A stretch of DNA of 64,000 nt from Zoroaster sp. YZ-2022 (GCA_029582265.1 CM055816.1:25728463-25792462), one strand, 5' to 3'; positions 22,121-34,270 are shown, counted from the first letter of the stretch. Notes: generated by a model not told the origin, from the sequence alone. Numbers and translations are program-made.

Positions 22121-22125
22121 ATACG

Positions 22126-23326
22126 GTTGTGCAGTGCGACCTCGACGATCGAACTCAATCAACAGTCTTGACCCTTCTGTAATCGAAAGCTTATGTGTTT
22201 CTTTATTTTCCCATTGGAATTCCAATGGAAAGTCATATGCATAAATTGTTGATTTGTGGGCGGTTCATTTTAAATGATGGCTAATTACAGGCCCCTAGCT
22301 TGGACCAGTTTGATCCCCACACACACTGCACGATACATGTACATACACGTTGTCCAGTACAATGTACATCGCGCACAGCAAGCAGTTGCTGGGCCAACCA
22401 ATAACCAATGAGAACACGTCTTTCGTATTTGAATTTGGTTATTAGAATTGATGAGCTCTGCCTTAAATGTTGGCATGTACAGAAGGATCAAGGCGCGATG
22501 ACGAATGGTCACTGTATGTAGATGTTGTACATGTACATGTACAGTAATGTACAGTGTACTACACTCACTGGCCATAAATATTGCAAACACACCAAAGTTC
22601 AGTTTGGGGAACTGTGTTACAATAATTTATTTTATTTTATTTACAATACTTAAGACTTCTTGAAAGTGCCTGTGTTTTGAAGTCAATGTTCTGTTTTACT
22701 GTTCTTGCTCGGAAATTATGTAATACACGATCGATGAAATCAGATTAAACTAGAGGTACAGAGTTTGTAAAAAGCAAACTCAAGGTGTTTGGTTATTTAT
22801 CATGTTATGGCGTCATCACCTAAAGTTGTTTAAAAATGCAAAATGAATCCAAAATGTTAAGTTATGAACATTGTATAAGTTTGTATTTAATAGTAATTGC
22901 AGAAATAAAGAGCCTATTTTAAGTGTACTATGAATTAAAGAGCTTTAGATTATCAGATTATTTGTCTTTCTCCCAGTTATGTAGATGTTGTACATGTACA
23001 TGTACAGTAATGTACTACATACATTATGTACTGTACTATATACATGTGTGTACTTATACATGTAGATGTACATCTACACACATACATGTAGATGTATGTG
23101 TATACAGTATACATATGGATCCGTGCATTGTGTGTATGTGCGCTGGAGTTCGGATAGCTTAGCGGGGCAAGATTATGCGACCAAACTGTTCCAACGCGCC
23201 TTGATCAAGGCTAATACGTGTGACGGAGCAGAGCGTTAACAAAAGTAAAGAACATTGGAAAAAATGACTTATAATAATGTCCTTTTCCCAACATTTTGGG
23301 AAACATTTGAAAAGTGTATGACGCGC
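22126..23326. other. Intergenic with ACATGT-rich palindromic tracts
   Basis: TGTACATGTACATGTACAG occurs at about 22529 and 22989. At 23050-23210 the text is the inverse of the left part of the 46948 / 60726 duplicate (CCAAACTGTTCC against GGAACGGTTTGG). No gene seen. Confidence 0.5.
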
Positions 23327-24459
23327 TATATTTGTAATTTATAAAAAAAAAAATATAACTTTCAAGAACAATTAAACAGAACTTAAAATTAAATGTATAC
23401 AACGTTTACTCATGGCATTTTCTTTTTAAAACTTGCCAAAATAAGGAAGATGTTGTTCGATGAAAATCGACAGTTCTGATAGACATTGATATAGCCAGGA
23501 CGTAGTAAGGATATCGTCATTGGAGCGATTATTGCGGCAGAACTAAGCGATATGTATGAACATACGTGAATATAGAACCCGCCAGCTATCGGACGAGCAC
23601 TGGGCCGAACAGAACACTGCCACACTGGAGGGCCCACCTGTGGCCCAGCACTGGACCAATACCGCTTCATTCTGGGACAATATGACATAACTGCAATGGC
23701 CAATACAGAAATTAAATACAAAACATTCACAAATCATTACCAAATAATTACAAACTCCTAACAGACCAAGTACGTATTGATTGATGTTTAACAAAAATTA
23801 TGACATACACAAATTATGATACAGCTCGCCGCATGAATGTATCACTAGTTAGTATTGAGTAGGGTGCACCCATACAAACCAATTGTAAATACAAAATGAT
23901 CAAAAGTCATTAAAAATAATTTACACAAAAACCAAAATATTTAGTGATGTCTAACTTTTATATTATTTTCAATTTAATGTACATACTCCAGAGGCCCGTC
24001 CAGTTATTCCAATCCCAAAGGAAACCATCCTCTACACTATAGAGGCAAGCATCCATTTTTGGAAAATGGTCGTACGCTTCTAGGACAATTAGGACCAGGG
24101 CATCAAAATTACTCACACTTGGAAGTCAAGAACCCCAGATCATGATATTGGACCATTTTTGCAAAGTCCCTCAAATGTATATGATTATGGACCTGAGATC
24201 TTATTTTTTCAAACAAAGTGATGACATACAAATCAAGAATAATGAGCTCGGCATATGAATTTGGTCACTAACGTATTTTATTTAGTAAGGTGCACCCATA
24301 ATATACCAACAACCATGACTAGGCAACGTTTCAGTTGACTGAACCTCGCCGCATTTACGTCATTTTTTCTTCTCTATAATTCCTTATGCCTTTTGTGTTG
24401 TGTTACCACCGTTTATTTACCATGCAGCCTAGATTCTCCCTGCCTCCAGTAAATACATC

Positions 24460-24666
24460 CAATGGCGTAAATCCCGGGGGATGGGGGATATATCACCCCC
24501 CATATTTTGGACTGGGTGGGATGGTCCATAGAATCAAACCCCCCAGAATTTTCCATGCGTTGAAAAAATATATATAATAAAAACACACATGCAGAACTTC
24601 AAGCTATACCGTGCACCCAAATTTCAAAATCATCTCCCCCCCCCCTACTTTTCATTTACGCCAGTG
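24460..24666. mobile_element. hAT-like MITE, duplicate of 5177-5380
   Basis: Ends are CAATGGCGTAAAT and ATTTACGCCAGTG, with AATACATC at 24452-24459 and 24667-24674. It sits at the same position in the block as its partner. Confidence 0.8.
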
Positions 24667-25860
24667 AATACATCATTACTTTCATTGTAAACTATTGGTA
24701 ATCTTAAAAGAAAAGAAAAAACAAAATAAGTCTGTTTTCAGTAAGACCTTATTGTTTACAAGCCAACTGGGGGGGGGGGGGAGAGATAAATGGGCTAAAT
24801 GAGAAACTAAATGAAAAACTGAAGTCCAAAGGCTTTTGGATTTTAATTCCGTAATTGAATGTTATTGTTATTCAGGTTGATCATGTGATTGCAATTGAGT
24901 CTCAAACCACTGATGGATCGGGGAGGGGGCGGGGCGGGCATATTTCCCCTTTATATCATCATACATGTAATTTTACCATGTACATTTTTGTATGCGATTC
25001 CTATTTTTCGTCGTGTTTCCACCGTTCATTTACCTTACAGCCTGGATGCTCACTGCCTCCAGTTAATACATCATTACATTCATTGTAAACTATTGTACAA
25101 CAATAAATTGAATTCCTTTGCTAACTTAGGAGGAAAATGATCCAGACCAGTTTCAGTTTCCTAAGCTCAGTGTAAGACATCCCAAAGGTACAAGTGAGGC
25201 ACAGGTTTACTGACAGGCAAAAAGGAACGAAGCTTAGAGGAGTCTATACGTGGTTAAATACATCTGACACACTGGCAAATATTACGTCATTGCATCATTT
25301 TGTGTTTATTTTTGACATGTCCACGATGAGCTCAGTTTTTTTAATTATTTATTTTTAGTTACTAACTTTCAAGTGAGACAGAAAACTAAAAATGATCAGT
25401 GAATCCAAATAAATACACACAAATTAAAACATAATTTATCACGCGATAAAAAGAAGTACTCAAGTTACGGTTCGACAACGTTGTGCAGGACTGTGTGTAC
25501 GCATGCGCCTTCATTGCCATTAAACAAACGTTCTTCAGCAGATACACTCTGGTTTACTATGGTGGCTCTGAAAGGACCGTGAGGTGTAAAAGAGAAAGAG
25601 AACGTACAATTTCATTAAAATAGCACGAGATGAACTTATGATTTCACCCCTTGGCATTGATCCAGGGTACAGGGTGATTCCCCATGTATGTATGACGGAG
25701 GGGGGGTGGTAATGGTAATATACCCCAAGTAGTATAAAATACACGCCGAGTAATTATCGTTCACAAAAACAATATATTATAACAATACATATTTAAATTT
25801 TAAAACAAAGTGCACAAATTATTACAATATTCCACTTTGATAACAAATTCACACTTAAAA

Positions 25861-26010
25861 ACCTTCCCTTGATGTGTCCATACTCACACGTATAGTCTAG
25901 CAAGAAACAAACCTTCCCTTGACGTGTCCATACTCACACGTATAGTCTAGCAAGAAACAAACCTTCCCTTGACGTGTCCATACTCACACGTATAGTCTAG
26001 CAAGAAACAA
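25861..26010. repeat. 50-bp tandem repeat, three copies
   Basis: ACCTTCCCTTGACGTGTCCA starts units at 25861, 25911 and 25961. Units end TAGTCTAGCAAGAAACAA. The first unit differs by one base (GATGTG). The array is absent from the partner block at 6.4 kb. Confidence 0.96.
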
Positions 26011-27170
26011 ACTTTGAAATTTAATACCGATTATGTTTGTGGGACAAAATGAAAGCCACCAAATGTTAAATTAAAATAATTGGTGTTGGTAGGGCTTGGG
26101 GTGGGATGGGGAGGAGTGGGTCAGGAGTCCTGCTTCTTCCTTCACCCTCCCTGCTCTTCCAATCGTCACAAGAAATCGTACCCATTGACAACCCCTGCGT
26201 TTGATCGTAGTTTCATGTAATACTGAGGATCATTGGCAGATCGTTGGAGCTAGGGTCAAATTAGCGGATCAGTTGGAGGCGGACAAAGAGAGCAAGTGCC
26301 CATTCACCTTGCTTTGAATTTATGCGTGGCCCCCTTTTAAGCAGTTCCCCCTTTTCAATCACCTTGGATCCGCCCCTGCTTAGGAGCTTGTACTTTTTGG
26401 ACTGAAAATTGGTCTGTCATCAAAAGAGCTTTGAATGTATTGATGGCATATCTTTCATTGACAGTATCATTCATATTATCATTACAGTGTATAGTTTTGT
26501 TGTCAATTGTTTGAGAGATTCAAATTGATTGTTGGCATATCTTTCATTGACAGTATCATTAATATTATCATTACAGTGTATAGTTTTGTTTGAGAGACCA
26601 ATTATTGTTTGAGAGATTCAAATTGATGGTTGGCATATCTTTCATTGACAGTGTTATTAATATTATCATTATACTGTATTGGTTACTCTTTGAGTGAGAT
26701 AATAATCGCTATCAAAACAACATTACCGAGCAAAAACTACCTAAAATTAGAAAGTCTTGTTTACAAGCCGACTGCGGGGAAAACAAATAATGATGAATTT
26801 GAAGTCAAATAGGAATTTGACTTTTAATTCCGTAATTGAATGTTGTTATTAATAACGTCGATTGTAGTTGAGTCTCGGGTGGGGGGGAGTCACAAACCAT
26901 TGGTGGATGGCGGGGGACGTGTCCTTTTATATCACCATACATGTTATTTTACCATTTGTTATTTAGGCGCCCCCCCCCCCCGTTTCTTGCCGTGTACCCT
27001 TCCTTTGCCGTATTCACCCCTTTCATTTACACATGAAAGCCATTGTACAATATTGGTAATCTTAAATGAAAAGACAAGATTAAAGTTTTATATTAAACTT
27101 AGTGTAAAATCTCTAGTTAGTTTATGTATATCTCGTACCAAAGCTTAACAGGTTAAAACAATTACTTGAT

Positions 27171-27888
27171 CTTCATTAGGCAAAACAAACAAAACACCAA
27201 GGTCTCTGGTTTCTGTTCTCCGCGCGCGTCATCTCAGACCTGCTCGTCGGCATTTTTAATTGCTGGATCGATTGGATTTCTGCAATGCTGTGTTTTAAAC
27301 GACTTTTTCACATAGGGGTATGAACATTTGCCCCTAAAAAAATGCGCGTCTCCACTAACCTCATCCCCTCATCAGATCCTCTTTAAAGACACGATTAGTG
27401 CGTTTACTCGTGGCTTCATGAAATACGTGCATTAGTTGGCAGATCAGTGGAGCCAGGGGGCAAAAAAAATAGTGGATCAAGGAGGCCCATTCATCACATG
27501 GCTTTAAATTGACCCTACTTTTAGGCAGTATGTCACCACTGTGTTACTATTGGTGGATACATGTTTGTATTGAATCCCTCCAGCTCATTTTGTACCATGT
27601 ATCCCCCTTTCATTTACCCCACAGCCTGGATTCACACTATCTTCAGCTAATACACCATTACAATCATTGAACACTCCTGGCATTCTAAAGAGAAATAAAT
27701 TAGAATTGCTATTTTGGGGGGTCACCAAGTAATAAACTTAAATGAAAACAAAACGAACAATGCCATAGTAATTATCAAGTTTTGAATTGGTCACGTATGT
27801 GAAAGTTGGACTGAATAGTGTTCAGTATGATGAATGACAACATCGTCCCCAGGATGTTCCTGTAGTTTATGTATAGCTCGTACCCACA
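27171..27888. repeat. Composite repeat shared with 44160-44837
   Basis: Matches 44160-44837: GTCTCTGGTTTCTG, GTCGGCATTTTTAATTGCTG, CATCAGATCCTCTTTAAAG, TTCAGCTAATACACCATTAC and CAACATCGTCCCCAGGATGT. The match starts further left, in the CCGTGTACCCTTCCTTTGCC stretch at 26990 / 43910. Confidence 0.8.
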
Positions 27889-28076
27889 GCATTTTAAATA
27901 CTTTTTTTCCTGCACACGTAAGGGATAACAAAATCATACTTCTAAATATATGAAACATTTAATAATATAATTATGAATATGCATGAAGCTAGTTCGAGCA
28001 GGAACCCTGTATTCATAATGTATTATGGGGACAGTATGGACATGTACACAAGATAAGTAAGACAATTATACCCATA
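27889..28076. repeat. Repeat shared with 54848-55045
   Basis: AATATAATTATGAATAT, then a CAAGGACCC/CAGGAACCC word, then CTCATAATGT/TTCATAATGT and GACATGTACACAAGA occur in both places. Confidence 0.55.
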
Positions 28077-28213
28077 TTAAAGAGACAATATCGTCAGGAT
28101 CAAACAGGGCATGGAATCGGAGTGCATGCTAGTTTAGATTAACTCATCAGTGACTGAAAATAATATACCACATAATAAAGTCATATTATCATTGCTGCTG
28201 CATAAATGAGCCA
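28077..28213. mobile_element. TTAA-type MITE (family P), right half deleted
   Basis: The left end is intact (TTAAAGAGACAATATCGTCA, then AACAGGGCATGGAATCGG) but the sequence jumps at about 28214 straight to LINE text. The partner at 37633-37863 keeps the right half and a following SINE relic, so about 230 bp were deleted here. Confidence 0.7.
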
Positions 28214-28223
28214 GTAATTTACA

Positions 28224-29125
28224 AACACTTGGAAAGCAATGAGTATGCAGTGTTATACACACGTCGGTGTAGGGCAAAATTAAATCAATGTTTAATATAT
28301 TGTCTAGTAAGATTTCTAAAAAATGTTTGTATTATGACACGATTGAAACTCTTTTTGCCGAAAACAGTTCTTCTAACACCTGATTTAAATTATGCAATTT
28401 TTACTTGGGGTAAACCCACTGCATTTTGTTAGGGTTTCTACAGAAACGAGCAGCTCGCATTGTAAACAAGGTTGGGTTCCGTGATCTTTTGTTTGAAAAT
28501 CCTTTATTTGAAAATCTCAAACTTTTAAAACTGAGAAACATCTATTTTATCTTAATTTGGGGAAATTCAGGTTTAAATATATTAATAACCTACTGCCTGT
28601 TAGTTTTCAATCTTGGTTTACATTAATTGCTTCTGTTCACTCCTATGAGACTCGTAGTTCATCAAATGGTAATATTTATGTTAATTTTAGTAGGACAACT
28701 CACTCAAACAATAGCCTATTACAGAATCGTGTTTTGTACAGACTTAAGACAAGCTGTTTCCCCGACATCTTTTGGCCAACAACTTAAAAGTAGTATTTTA
28801 GAATCTTATATGTAGATAACCTGATTTTACATCCAGTCTAAAGCTACATCCAGTCTTACTCCTGTTTTTGCTTGACTTGTCTTTGTCTTGTATATATCTC
28901 CTGTTAATTGTGTTTGTCCATAGGGAAGAGTACAAAAGCTTTGCTTCCTCATTTTCCTTACATGTTAACATTATTTAATTTGTTTTGTTTAGTTGTTTAT
29001 TTTGTTTATTTTGTGTTAATTAATTTACAGCTTATAGTTTTGTTGCATCTGTCTTAAATGAATTGGAACAAATAATGTAAATTTATTTCTTTATGAAGTT
29101 GGGATGAAATAAATGTTTCTAAATA
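28224..29125 (+). pseudogene. Jockey/CR1-like LINE 3' end, copy 1
   Basis: Translation in shifting frames gives DLNYAIFTWGK, then LQKRAARIVNK, then NPLFENLKLLKL, and further on HSYETRSS. This is the region after the reverse transcriptase in a large class of invertebrate LINEs. The frame breaks near 28430, 28550 and 28600, so it is dead. The 3' UTR contains AAAGCTTTGCTTCCTCATTT and ends near GAAATAAATGTTTCTAAATA. No target duplication is visible, because the whole block is part of a duplicate. Confidence 0.7.
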
Positions 29126-29159
29126 ATCATTATTCTGCTGATGATCCGGTGCTGATTGT

Positions 29160-29302
29160 TACATATCGTTTCAAATTGAACACCGGTGTTTTCTCAGCCT
29201 GCCAGTGCGGCAAGCGTCAGTCTGGGTACCGAGGAATCCCGGAGACCTCGCTCGGCTTCGCCGAAGCCGTTTACGTACACTGGCTACAGTCTGTGAAACT
29301 CC
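29160..29302. repeat. GC-rich hairpin module, copy 1 (long form)
   Basis: TTACATATCGTTTCAAATTG, then GCGGCAAGCGTCAGTC, GGAGACCTCGCTCGG, the perfect palindrome CGGCTTCGCCGAAGCCG at 29253-29269, then TACGTACACTGGCTACAGT. Long copies are also at 38952-39098 and 59443-59585. Each is followed about 300 bp later by a shorter relative. The function is unknown. Confidence 0.7.
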
Positions 29303-29507
29303 CCCTGTGGAAAATGTATTAAATTTGTTGATTTTGATATCCCTCTTAATAATCGTTTTTGCATTAATAAATTAAATGTTAATTAATTTCTTGTTGAAAT
29401 AAAATTTGATATCATGTCATTAGAAAGACACTTTTCTGCAAATATTATTTATTTATTGATCTGGTGCTGATGGCTGGCATACATACAGTTAACAAAAATG
29501 TTCTTTA

Positions 29508-29600
29508 TTTCAAATTGAACACCAGCGTTTCCTCACCCTGCCAGCGCGGCAAGAGCCAGTCCAGACACCGGGCTGGGAACACTGGAGGCCTCGCTCGAAT
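29508..29600. repeat. GC-rich module, short form, copy 1
   Basis: TTTCAAATTGAACACCAGCG, GCAAGAGCCAGTCCAGACAC and CCTCGCTCGAATATAC, shared with 39303-39396 and 59869-59963. It is the same family as the long form but lacks the hairpin. Confidence 0.65.
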
Positions 29601-29748
29601 ATACATGTGTATGCACGTGTATTTGTATAATTATAAAGGTGTTTATTTTTGCATGGTGAGGAGGATAAGTAAAAGTAATTGCGGTGACACCATGTGAAAT
29701 GCTCAATTGAGTAGTAATTAGTTCTGAAAAGAACTGGAGGTACAACTT

Positions 29749-29782
29749 GACGTTTCGATCAGTATGCTCCGATCGTCCTCAG
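29749..29782 (-). ncRNA. Hammerhead-like motif of the inserted Penelope element
   Basis: Minus strand: CTGAGGA, then the 7-bp perfect stem CGATCGG / CTGATCG (its last pair shared with the GAAA box), then GAAAC and GTC. It differs from 15537-15570 by changes that improve stem II pairing, which suggests selection or a different source copy. Confidence 0.5.
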
Positions 29783-29985
29783 GAGAATGCAGGACTCTGG
29801 AAAATGCTGCTGCTTAAGTAGACTGCTGGAGGATCATCCCATGCATGGATGCTGGAGGATTAGTTCGTTGAGGCGCGCAGGCGGGAACTGTTGAGACTAG
29901 GATCCTAGGGGTTGGGGGAGAGGAGTGTGTGCTCACTGAACTGAATCAGTTGTTAATAAGCACAGGGGGATGGAGGGTGGTTGAC

Positions 29986-30299
29986 TTAGGATATAGGAGA
30001 TCCCTCAGTCTGGGGTGGGTTATGGACTTTGGATATAGAAGATCCTTCAGTCCGTAGTAGTGGTCGCCAAATGTCGCTGATGTAGAAGCCGATGTCCTGT
30101 GGCACAGTGTCGTGTTTGACGATCTCGGTGGCCTCTCTGATGCGTCTAGGGTGACATGCGTCGATGGGTGTGATGAGTTGGGCTGCCTGCCAGTCTATCT
30201 GGTGGTCCTTGATGTGCGAGTGCTTGACGATGGATGACTTTTCGAAATCTCCTCTACGGCCGTGCGCTCGGTGTTCTTTAAGCCTGATGGAGAGATTCC
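29986..30299 (-). pseudogene. C-terminal GIY-YIG endonuclease part of a Penelope-like polyprotein
   Basis: About 104 codons are open on the minus strand and end at a TAA at 29986-29988. The start is lost by truncation. Visible motifs in order are RLKEHRAHGRRGDFEKSSIV, then KHSHIKDHQIDW, then RRIREATEIVKH and DIGFYISDIWRP. The EH...KS.(I/L)..H....H.IDW pattern followed by R..REA.EI is typical of the C-terminal GIY-YIG nuclease of Penelope-like elements, which nicks target DNA for retrotransposition. The first GIY and YIG motifs and the whole reverse transcriptase are missing. The remaining frame is uninterrupted, so the insertion is fairly young. Confidence 0.8.
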
Positions 30300-30486
30300 G
30301 TGTTTATTTTTCTTTTATTGTGGACAAGGTAACACATAAAACTAGACAAGTTTTTTTCTTTTTGAACAGACCTCGGAGCTGTTCTGAGTTTTCTTGACAA
30401 CATTTATTTTAGAGGTGTGAGTGTAAATGACATGTTCATTAACACATCAAAAACGTGAAACGTAAGGGGTTTTTAAGTAAAATGTT

Positions 30487-31918
30487 TTGGTAACATGATT
30501 GTATGGATATAATAAGGTTGTAACGCACATCAATGAGGACGAGGTTGAGGAGCTGATTATTAATTTCACGTGGTTTGATGTTCAATATGCATGAAGATTA
30601 TTTTCAAGTCCTAAAATACCATCGATTGGAATCGATTCTCACTCCTTCATGACACGCAAACCTGAACCAAACTTATAAATGATGCAATGTTCGAATCCAG
30701 GAGGCGTATTTTTTTGCAGGACAAACATGGCCAATTTCTATGAAATTCCCAATTTTATAAACTTGTTTTTTTCAAAGATTTCCCATGTTCGTCCTGGAAA
30801 AAACCCGCATCCATGAGGAGTGGGGGAGTGGGGAGGGAACATTAATTTTCTTCCTATTTGTGTGTGGACTACATAAACGTGTTTAGGAATAGGAATGCGT
30901 TTAATGCTAAACTCACAGTGCCATCCTCTGTACGTGTTACCAAAGAGAAAGGATTCTCTATGATGATACACAGCTAAACGCGCTTAGCTTTTTGACACCT
31001 GTTCATATATGATATTTAGCATTCAAACACACATCACAGAAAAGCACAATCGTGTTTTAGGCTCAACATGTGAATACAATCTAGGTGTTTAGAAATGTTA
31101 AATTCTAAACACCATTGTTACATTGTATGTGTATGCAGACCGACCCTCATCTAGTCTCGTGCTAGATCCGTCCGGTCTGAAACAGGCCGGAACTCATGGA
31201 TGGAGAATGATGACCACTGGCGTCTCAGGGACGGGGAAAGGTTTCCAAAGTTCCCCCTCCCCCCCAAAAAAAAGAATAATACAAATAACAAATAAATAAA
31301 TGAATCGTCGTTGGTGCGTTGGGAAGTTAAAAACTTACTCACACAACTGCATCGTGAGCTACAATACTTTGCAACTTTTTTCCTGAAAACGCTGATATTG
31401 CATTAGAGAATCCAATAATAATTATTATTGTTGTTGGTTTATTTCAATGAAAAAAACATGGCGGCCGTAGAGTCGAATTGCGTTAGGCCTACAAAGTTAA
31501 GACAACATAAATATTTAAAAACCACTGTAGAAAATAAATAATATAATAAATAAATAAATTCTTTACAAGTTAAATTCTTTTAAACTAATTATAATTAAAA
31601 TTAAAATTTACAAATTAAACAAATTCTCCAGCATCCTCCGGAAACATTGGTTCCCCAGTGATCCGCCCGTTGATCGATTCTGTCCCTCAAGATACACAGT
31701 GTGATCGCTAAAGAAGGTCACATGGTTTAAAGGGGGCACTGCCAAAAAGGGCCCTATACCCTCTTTGACCCCTTAACTCCCCTATTATGCCAACTTAATG
31801 CTCTAGCCAGGTATTGCCACCTGCCTCTCTTAGGCCAAAACAAGTCTCTGGTATGGTGTTCTAAAACGGCCACATGCACATTGCAAGAAGAGTGTGTAAG
31901 CGTCGCATTAGGATTCAC
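30487..31918. other. Intergenic, no gene seen
   Basis: No recognisable exon or shared repeat. A small palindrome (ATCGATTGGAATCGAT) is at about 30623. C- and A-tracts are near 31256-31274. Confidence 0.4.
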
Positions 31919-31982
31919 GCGTCGCACTAGAAGTGTTGTCGCGTCGCACTAAAAGTGTTGTCGCGTCGCACTAGAAGTGTTC
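31919..31982. repeat. 22-bp tandem repeat, three copies
   Basis: GCGTCGCACTAGAAGTGTTG units start at 31919, 31941 and 31963, and a partial GCGTCGCATTAG relative lies before them. Confidence 0.9.
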
Positions 31983-32532
31983 ACCATTGCAGTTTTTCTC
32001 GTATGAAGAGCCGTATGTGACTAAATTTTGACTAATTAATATAAGACTAAAATAAATGTAAATCCATGTATTTACTAGAAAAACCAATTATAGAAAAGCG
32101 GCAACCAGACTGGTCGGCAGCTAGCATGCATACGGTACTAAACATTAATTTTGGGATTTATATTCCTTTAAAAAAGTCCTTCACAGCCCATACATTATTG
32201 TTTTACAGAAAGGTTTTGTTTCTGAATTAGTGTTGTAGTTAACAAAAAATGTTGCTAATCCTGTTACAAATATTTACAACCTAAACCTAGTACCTCGATC
32301 TCAACTACCTACTTGGAAGGTGAGCATTCTAAACCACAAGACTACCATGCCACTTGAATTTGGCGGTGAATTAAGTACAGAAGAACCTTTGTAAAATTGT
32401 ATTTATAAAATAATATAAATTATTTAATGCAAAAAATATTGCTCAGGCCTACAGGGTTCACTCGTCCCCACCGCCCAGGTCCGTAGCGAGCAGGGGCAGG
32501 GGGTATGGTGTGCGATACCCCAATAATTGTTC

Positions 32533-32640
32533 TCAATAATAATAATAATAATAATAATGAACATTTGTAATGCGCTGGTATCTGTCAAAAGAGACGCTCA
32601 TGGCGCAGTGACACATCAGTGTAAACAAGAAAACAAAATA
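32533..32640 (-). mobile_element. L2/CR1-like LINE 3' end
   Basis: Minus strand: CACTGCGCCATGAGCGTCTC, then GCGCATTACAAATGTTC and a (TTA)n tail at 32536-32560. Only the tail portion is recognised. Confidence 0.55.
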
Positions 32641-33834
32641 CATGGTAAGAACAATGCAATATGAAATTACAAGGAACGATGGTTGTAAAAAAAGAAAAAG
32701 GCCGACTGGCCCTGGTCAGAATATGCTAGGCAAATATGATATTCTGACAAAAAGGAAAAACCCTGCATACACAACCATGTAAACAAGGTTGATTAGCAAA
32801 AAATGTAAACACCGTAGCGATACTCTTCACATATTAAACAAAAACAAAAGGTATAAATACATCATCATAAAAGTCAATAGTTAAACATAAGTAAATTATA
32901 CATCAATTTTCAGTCGGCAAATCAAAGGTACTAGCACAAGAGTTGGTCCATAATAAATGTTCAGTCAGCAACATTTGTATGTTTTATACTGATGCCTACT
33001 TTCACAACAAACTATTTTAAAGCAGAACCATACCCTAAATTCATGGTCACACAATAATGTAATTATATGGTGGGTGGCTAGATGAAAGATAATTAAAAGT
33101 AAAATGGACACAAACGAATTGTACAAATTAGATGATTTTATTTTTATATAAACTTGTTTAAAGCGTCAACCATTATATACTGTTAATTAAAGGAATGTTT
33201 ATTATGTACATGTACAACACTATCCAAAATATGTCCCACAAGTTGCATTTTGAGATAATCAAATTTGTCACACAACTAATCGTATTAACTATAGGCAGGA
33301 ACGCCTTTAAAGTTCATGAGACAATTTATTTCACATAATAAACAACCTGAATGTATTTTCACTATTGCTGAAGCTTTCATATAGGCTGGAGTTATGCATC
33401 AACAAATGTATTATCCTAACAGAAAATAAATATATTTTACCACAGAAAAGACTTTCTTACAGTTTATGAGTTCAAAGCTAAAGTTAAGTCGTAATTGTTA
33501 ACTTGGAGATCCTGGTAAATTTTATTATTTGTATCTGTTTTTTCTGAGACATGTGAGTAGACTTTCACGGGTCAGTAAGTCTGACCGAGTTCCAATGACC
33601 AGTTGTAACAGTTGTACTTAAAGAATTGCCAATCATGAAAAATTGTTTTGATATTTATTGATATTTCATTTGTATTTGTTACTTTCCTTCTGTTTCTCTG
33701 ATTTATATTGGATGTTCCGAACTTAGAATAGTGACTGGATTATTTTAATTTCTTTCTGATTATTGTTTAATTCTTATTATTTTACTTTATTGCATTTCCC
33801 ACTTTTGTATTGTTGTTGATTCCTCAGTTAGATC
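32641..33834. other. Intergenic, no feature seen
   Basis: Long AT-rich stretch with no gene-like frame, splice-bounded exon, or repeat recognised elsewhere in the window. The part next to 32640 may be LINE 3' UTR. Confidence 0.4.
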
Positions 33835-34270
33835 AGTTTGCTTACATTATTACTGTTTGGACTGTTAAAGATAATATTAGTCTGTCATCACAAAACTTCA
33901 AAATTAATAATTTCATATCTCTAGTTGACAAATTATTTATATTAATATTCGGTAGTTTTATTGTCATTTTATGTGAGATAATAACCGTTACAAGCACAAC
34001 AATACCGAACAAAAACCGCTTAAAATTCAATAGTCTGTTCTCAGTAAGAGCTGAAACCTCTCATATAATACGAGTCGACAGCGGGCGGAAAAACGTAATG
34101 AAACACTAAATTGGCCTGTCATCAAGGCTTCGAATTTATTGATTTCATATCTCTCGTTGACAAATGATTGATATAATATTCGGTAGTTTTATTGTCGTTT
34201 TGTTTGAGATAATTACTGTTAGAAGCACAACAATACCAAACAAAAACAGGCCCTCTATGATAACAAAATG
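33835..34270. repeat. Family R, two overlapping copies
   Basis: CTGTTTGGACTGTTAAAGAT, CTGTCATC, TCATATCTCTAGTTGACAAA, CAAGCACAACAATACCGAAC and a CCTCTCATATAAT word. The core then restarts at about 34125. Other R copies are listed at 1605, 3855, 35690, 37365 and 41890. Confidence 0.7.

Larger units (their letters stand above)
23327..27170. repeat. Large direct duplication, copy 2 (partner 4032-7386)
   Basis: Collinear with copy 1 throughout, but longer: it has an extra ~400 bp at 25700-26100 that includes a 50-bp tandem array, and extra CATATCTTTCATTGACAGT units near 26440-26660. It has long G and C tracts (for example near 24769 and 26970). No gene. Confidence 0.9.
29651..30299 (-). mobile_element. 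Penelope-like retroelement insertion, 5'-truncated
   Basis: This 649-bp insertion is flanked by the 12-bp duplication GTGTTTATTTTT at 29639-29650 and 30300-30311. The partner block at 37617-39616 has a single GTGTTTATTTTT at 39437-39448, which is the empty site. On the minus strand the order is the GIY-YIG-type C-terminus, stop, a ~200-bp spacer, the hammerhead-like motif, and the tail ending CTCACCATGC. It is truncated inside the endonuclease domain. Confidence 0.88.

Noticed and set aside
25535..25744. Short frames conserved between the two 3.4-kb blocks
   Set aside because: Conservation is explained by duplication; indels change the frame between copies.
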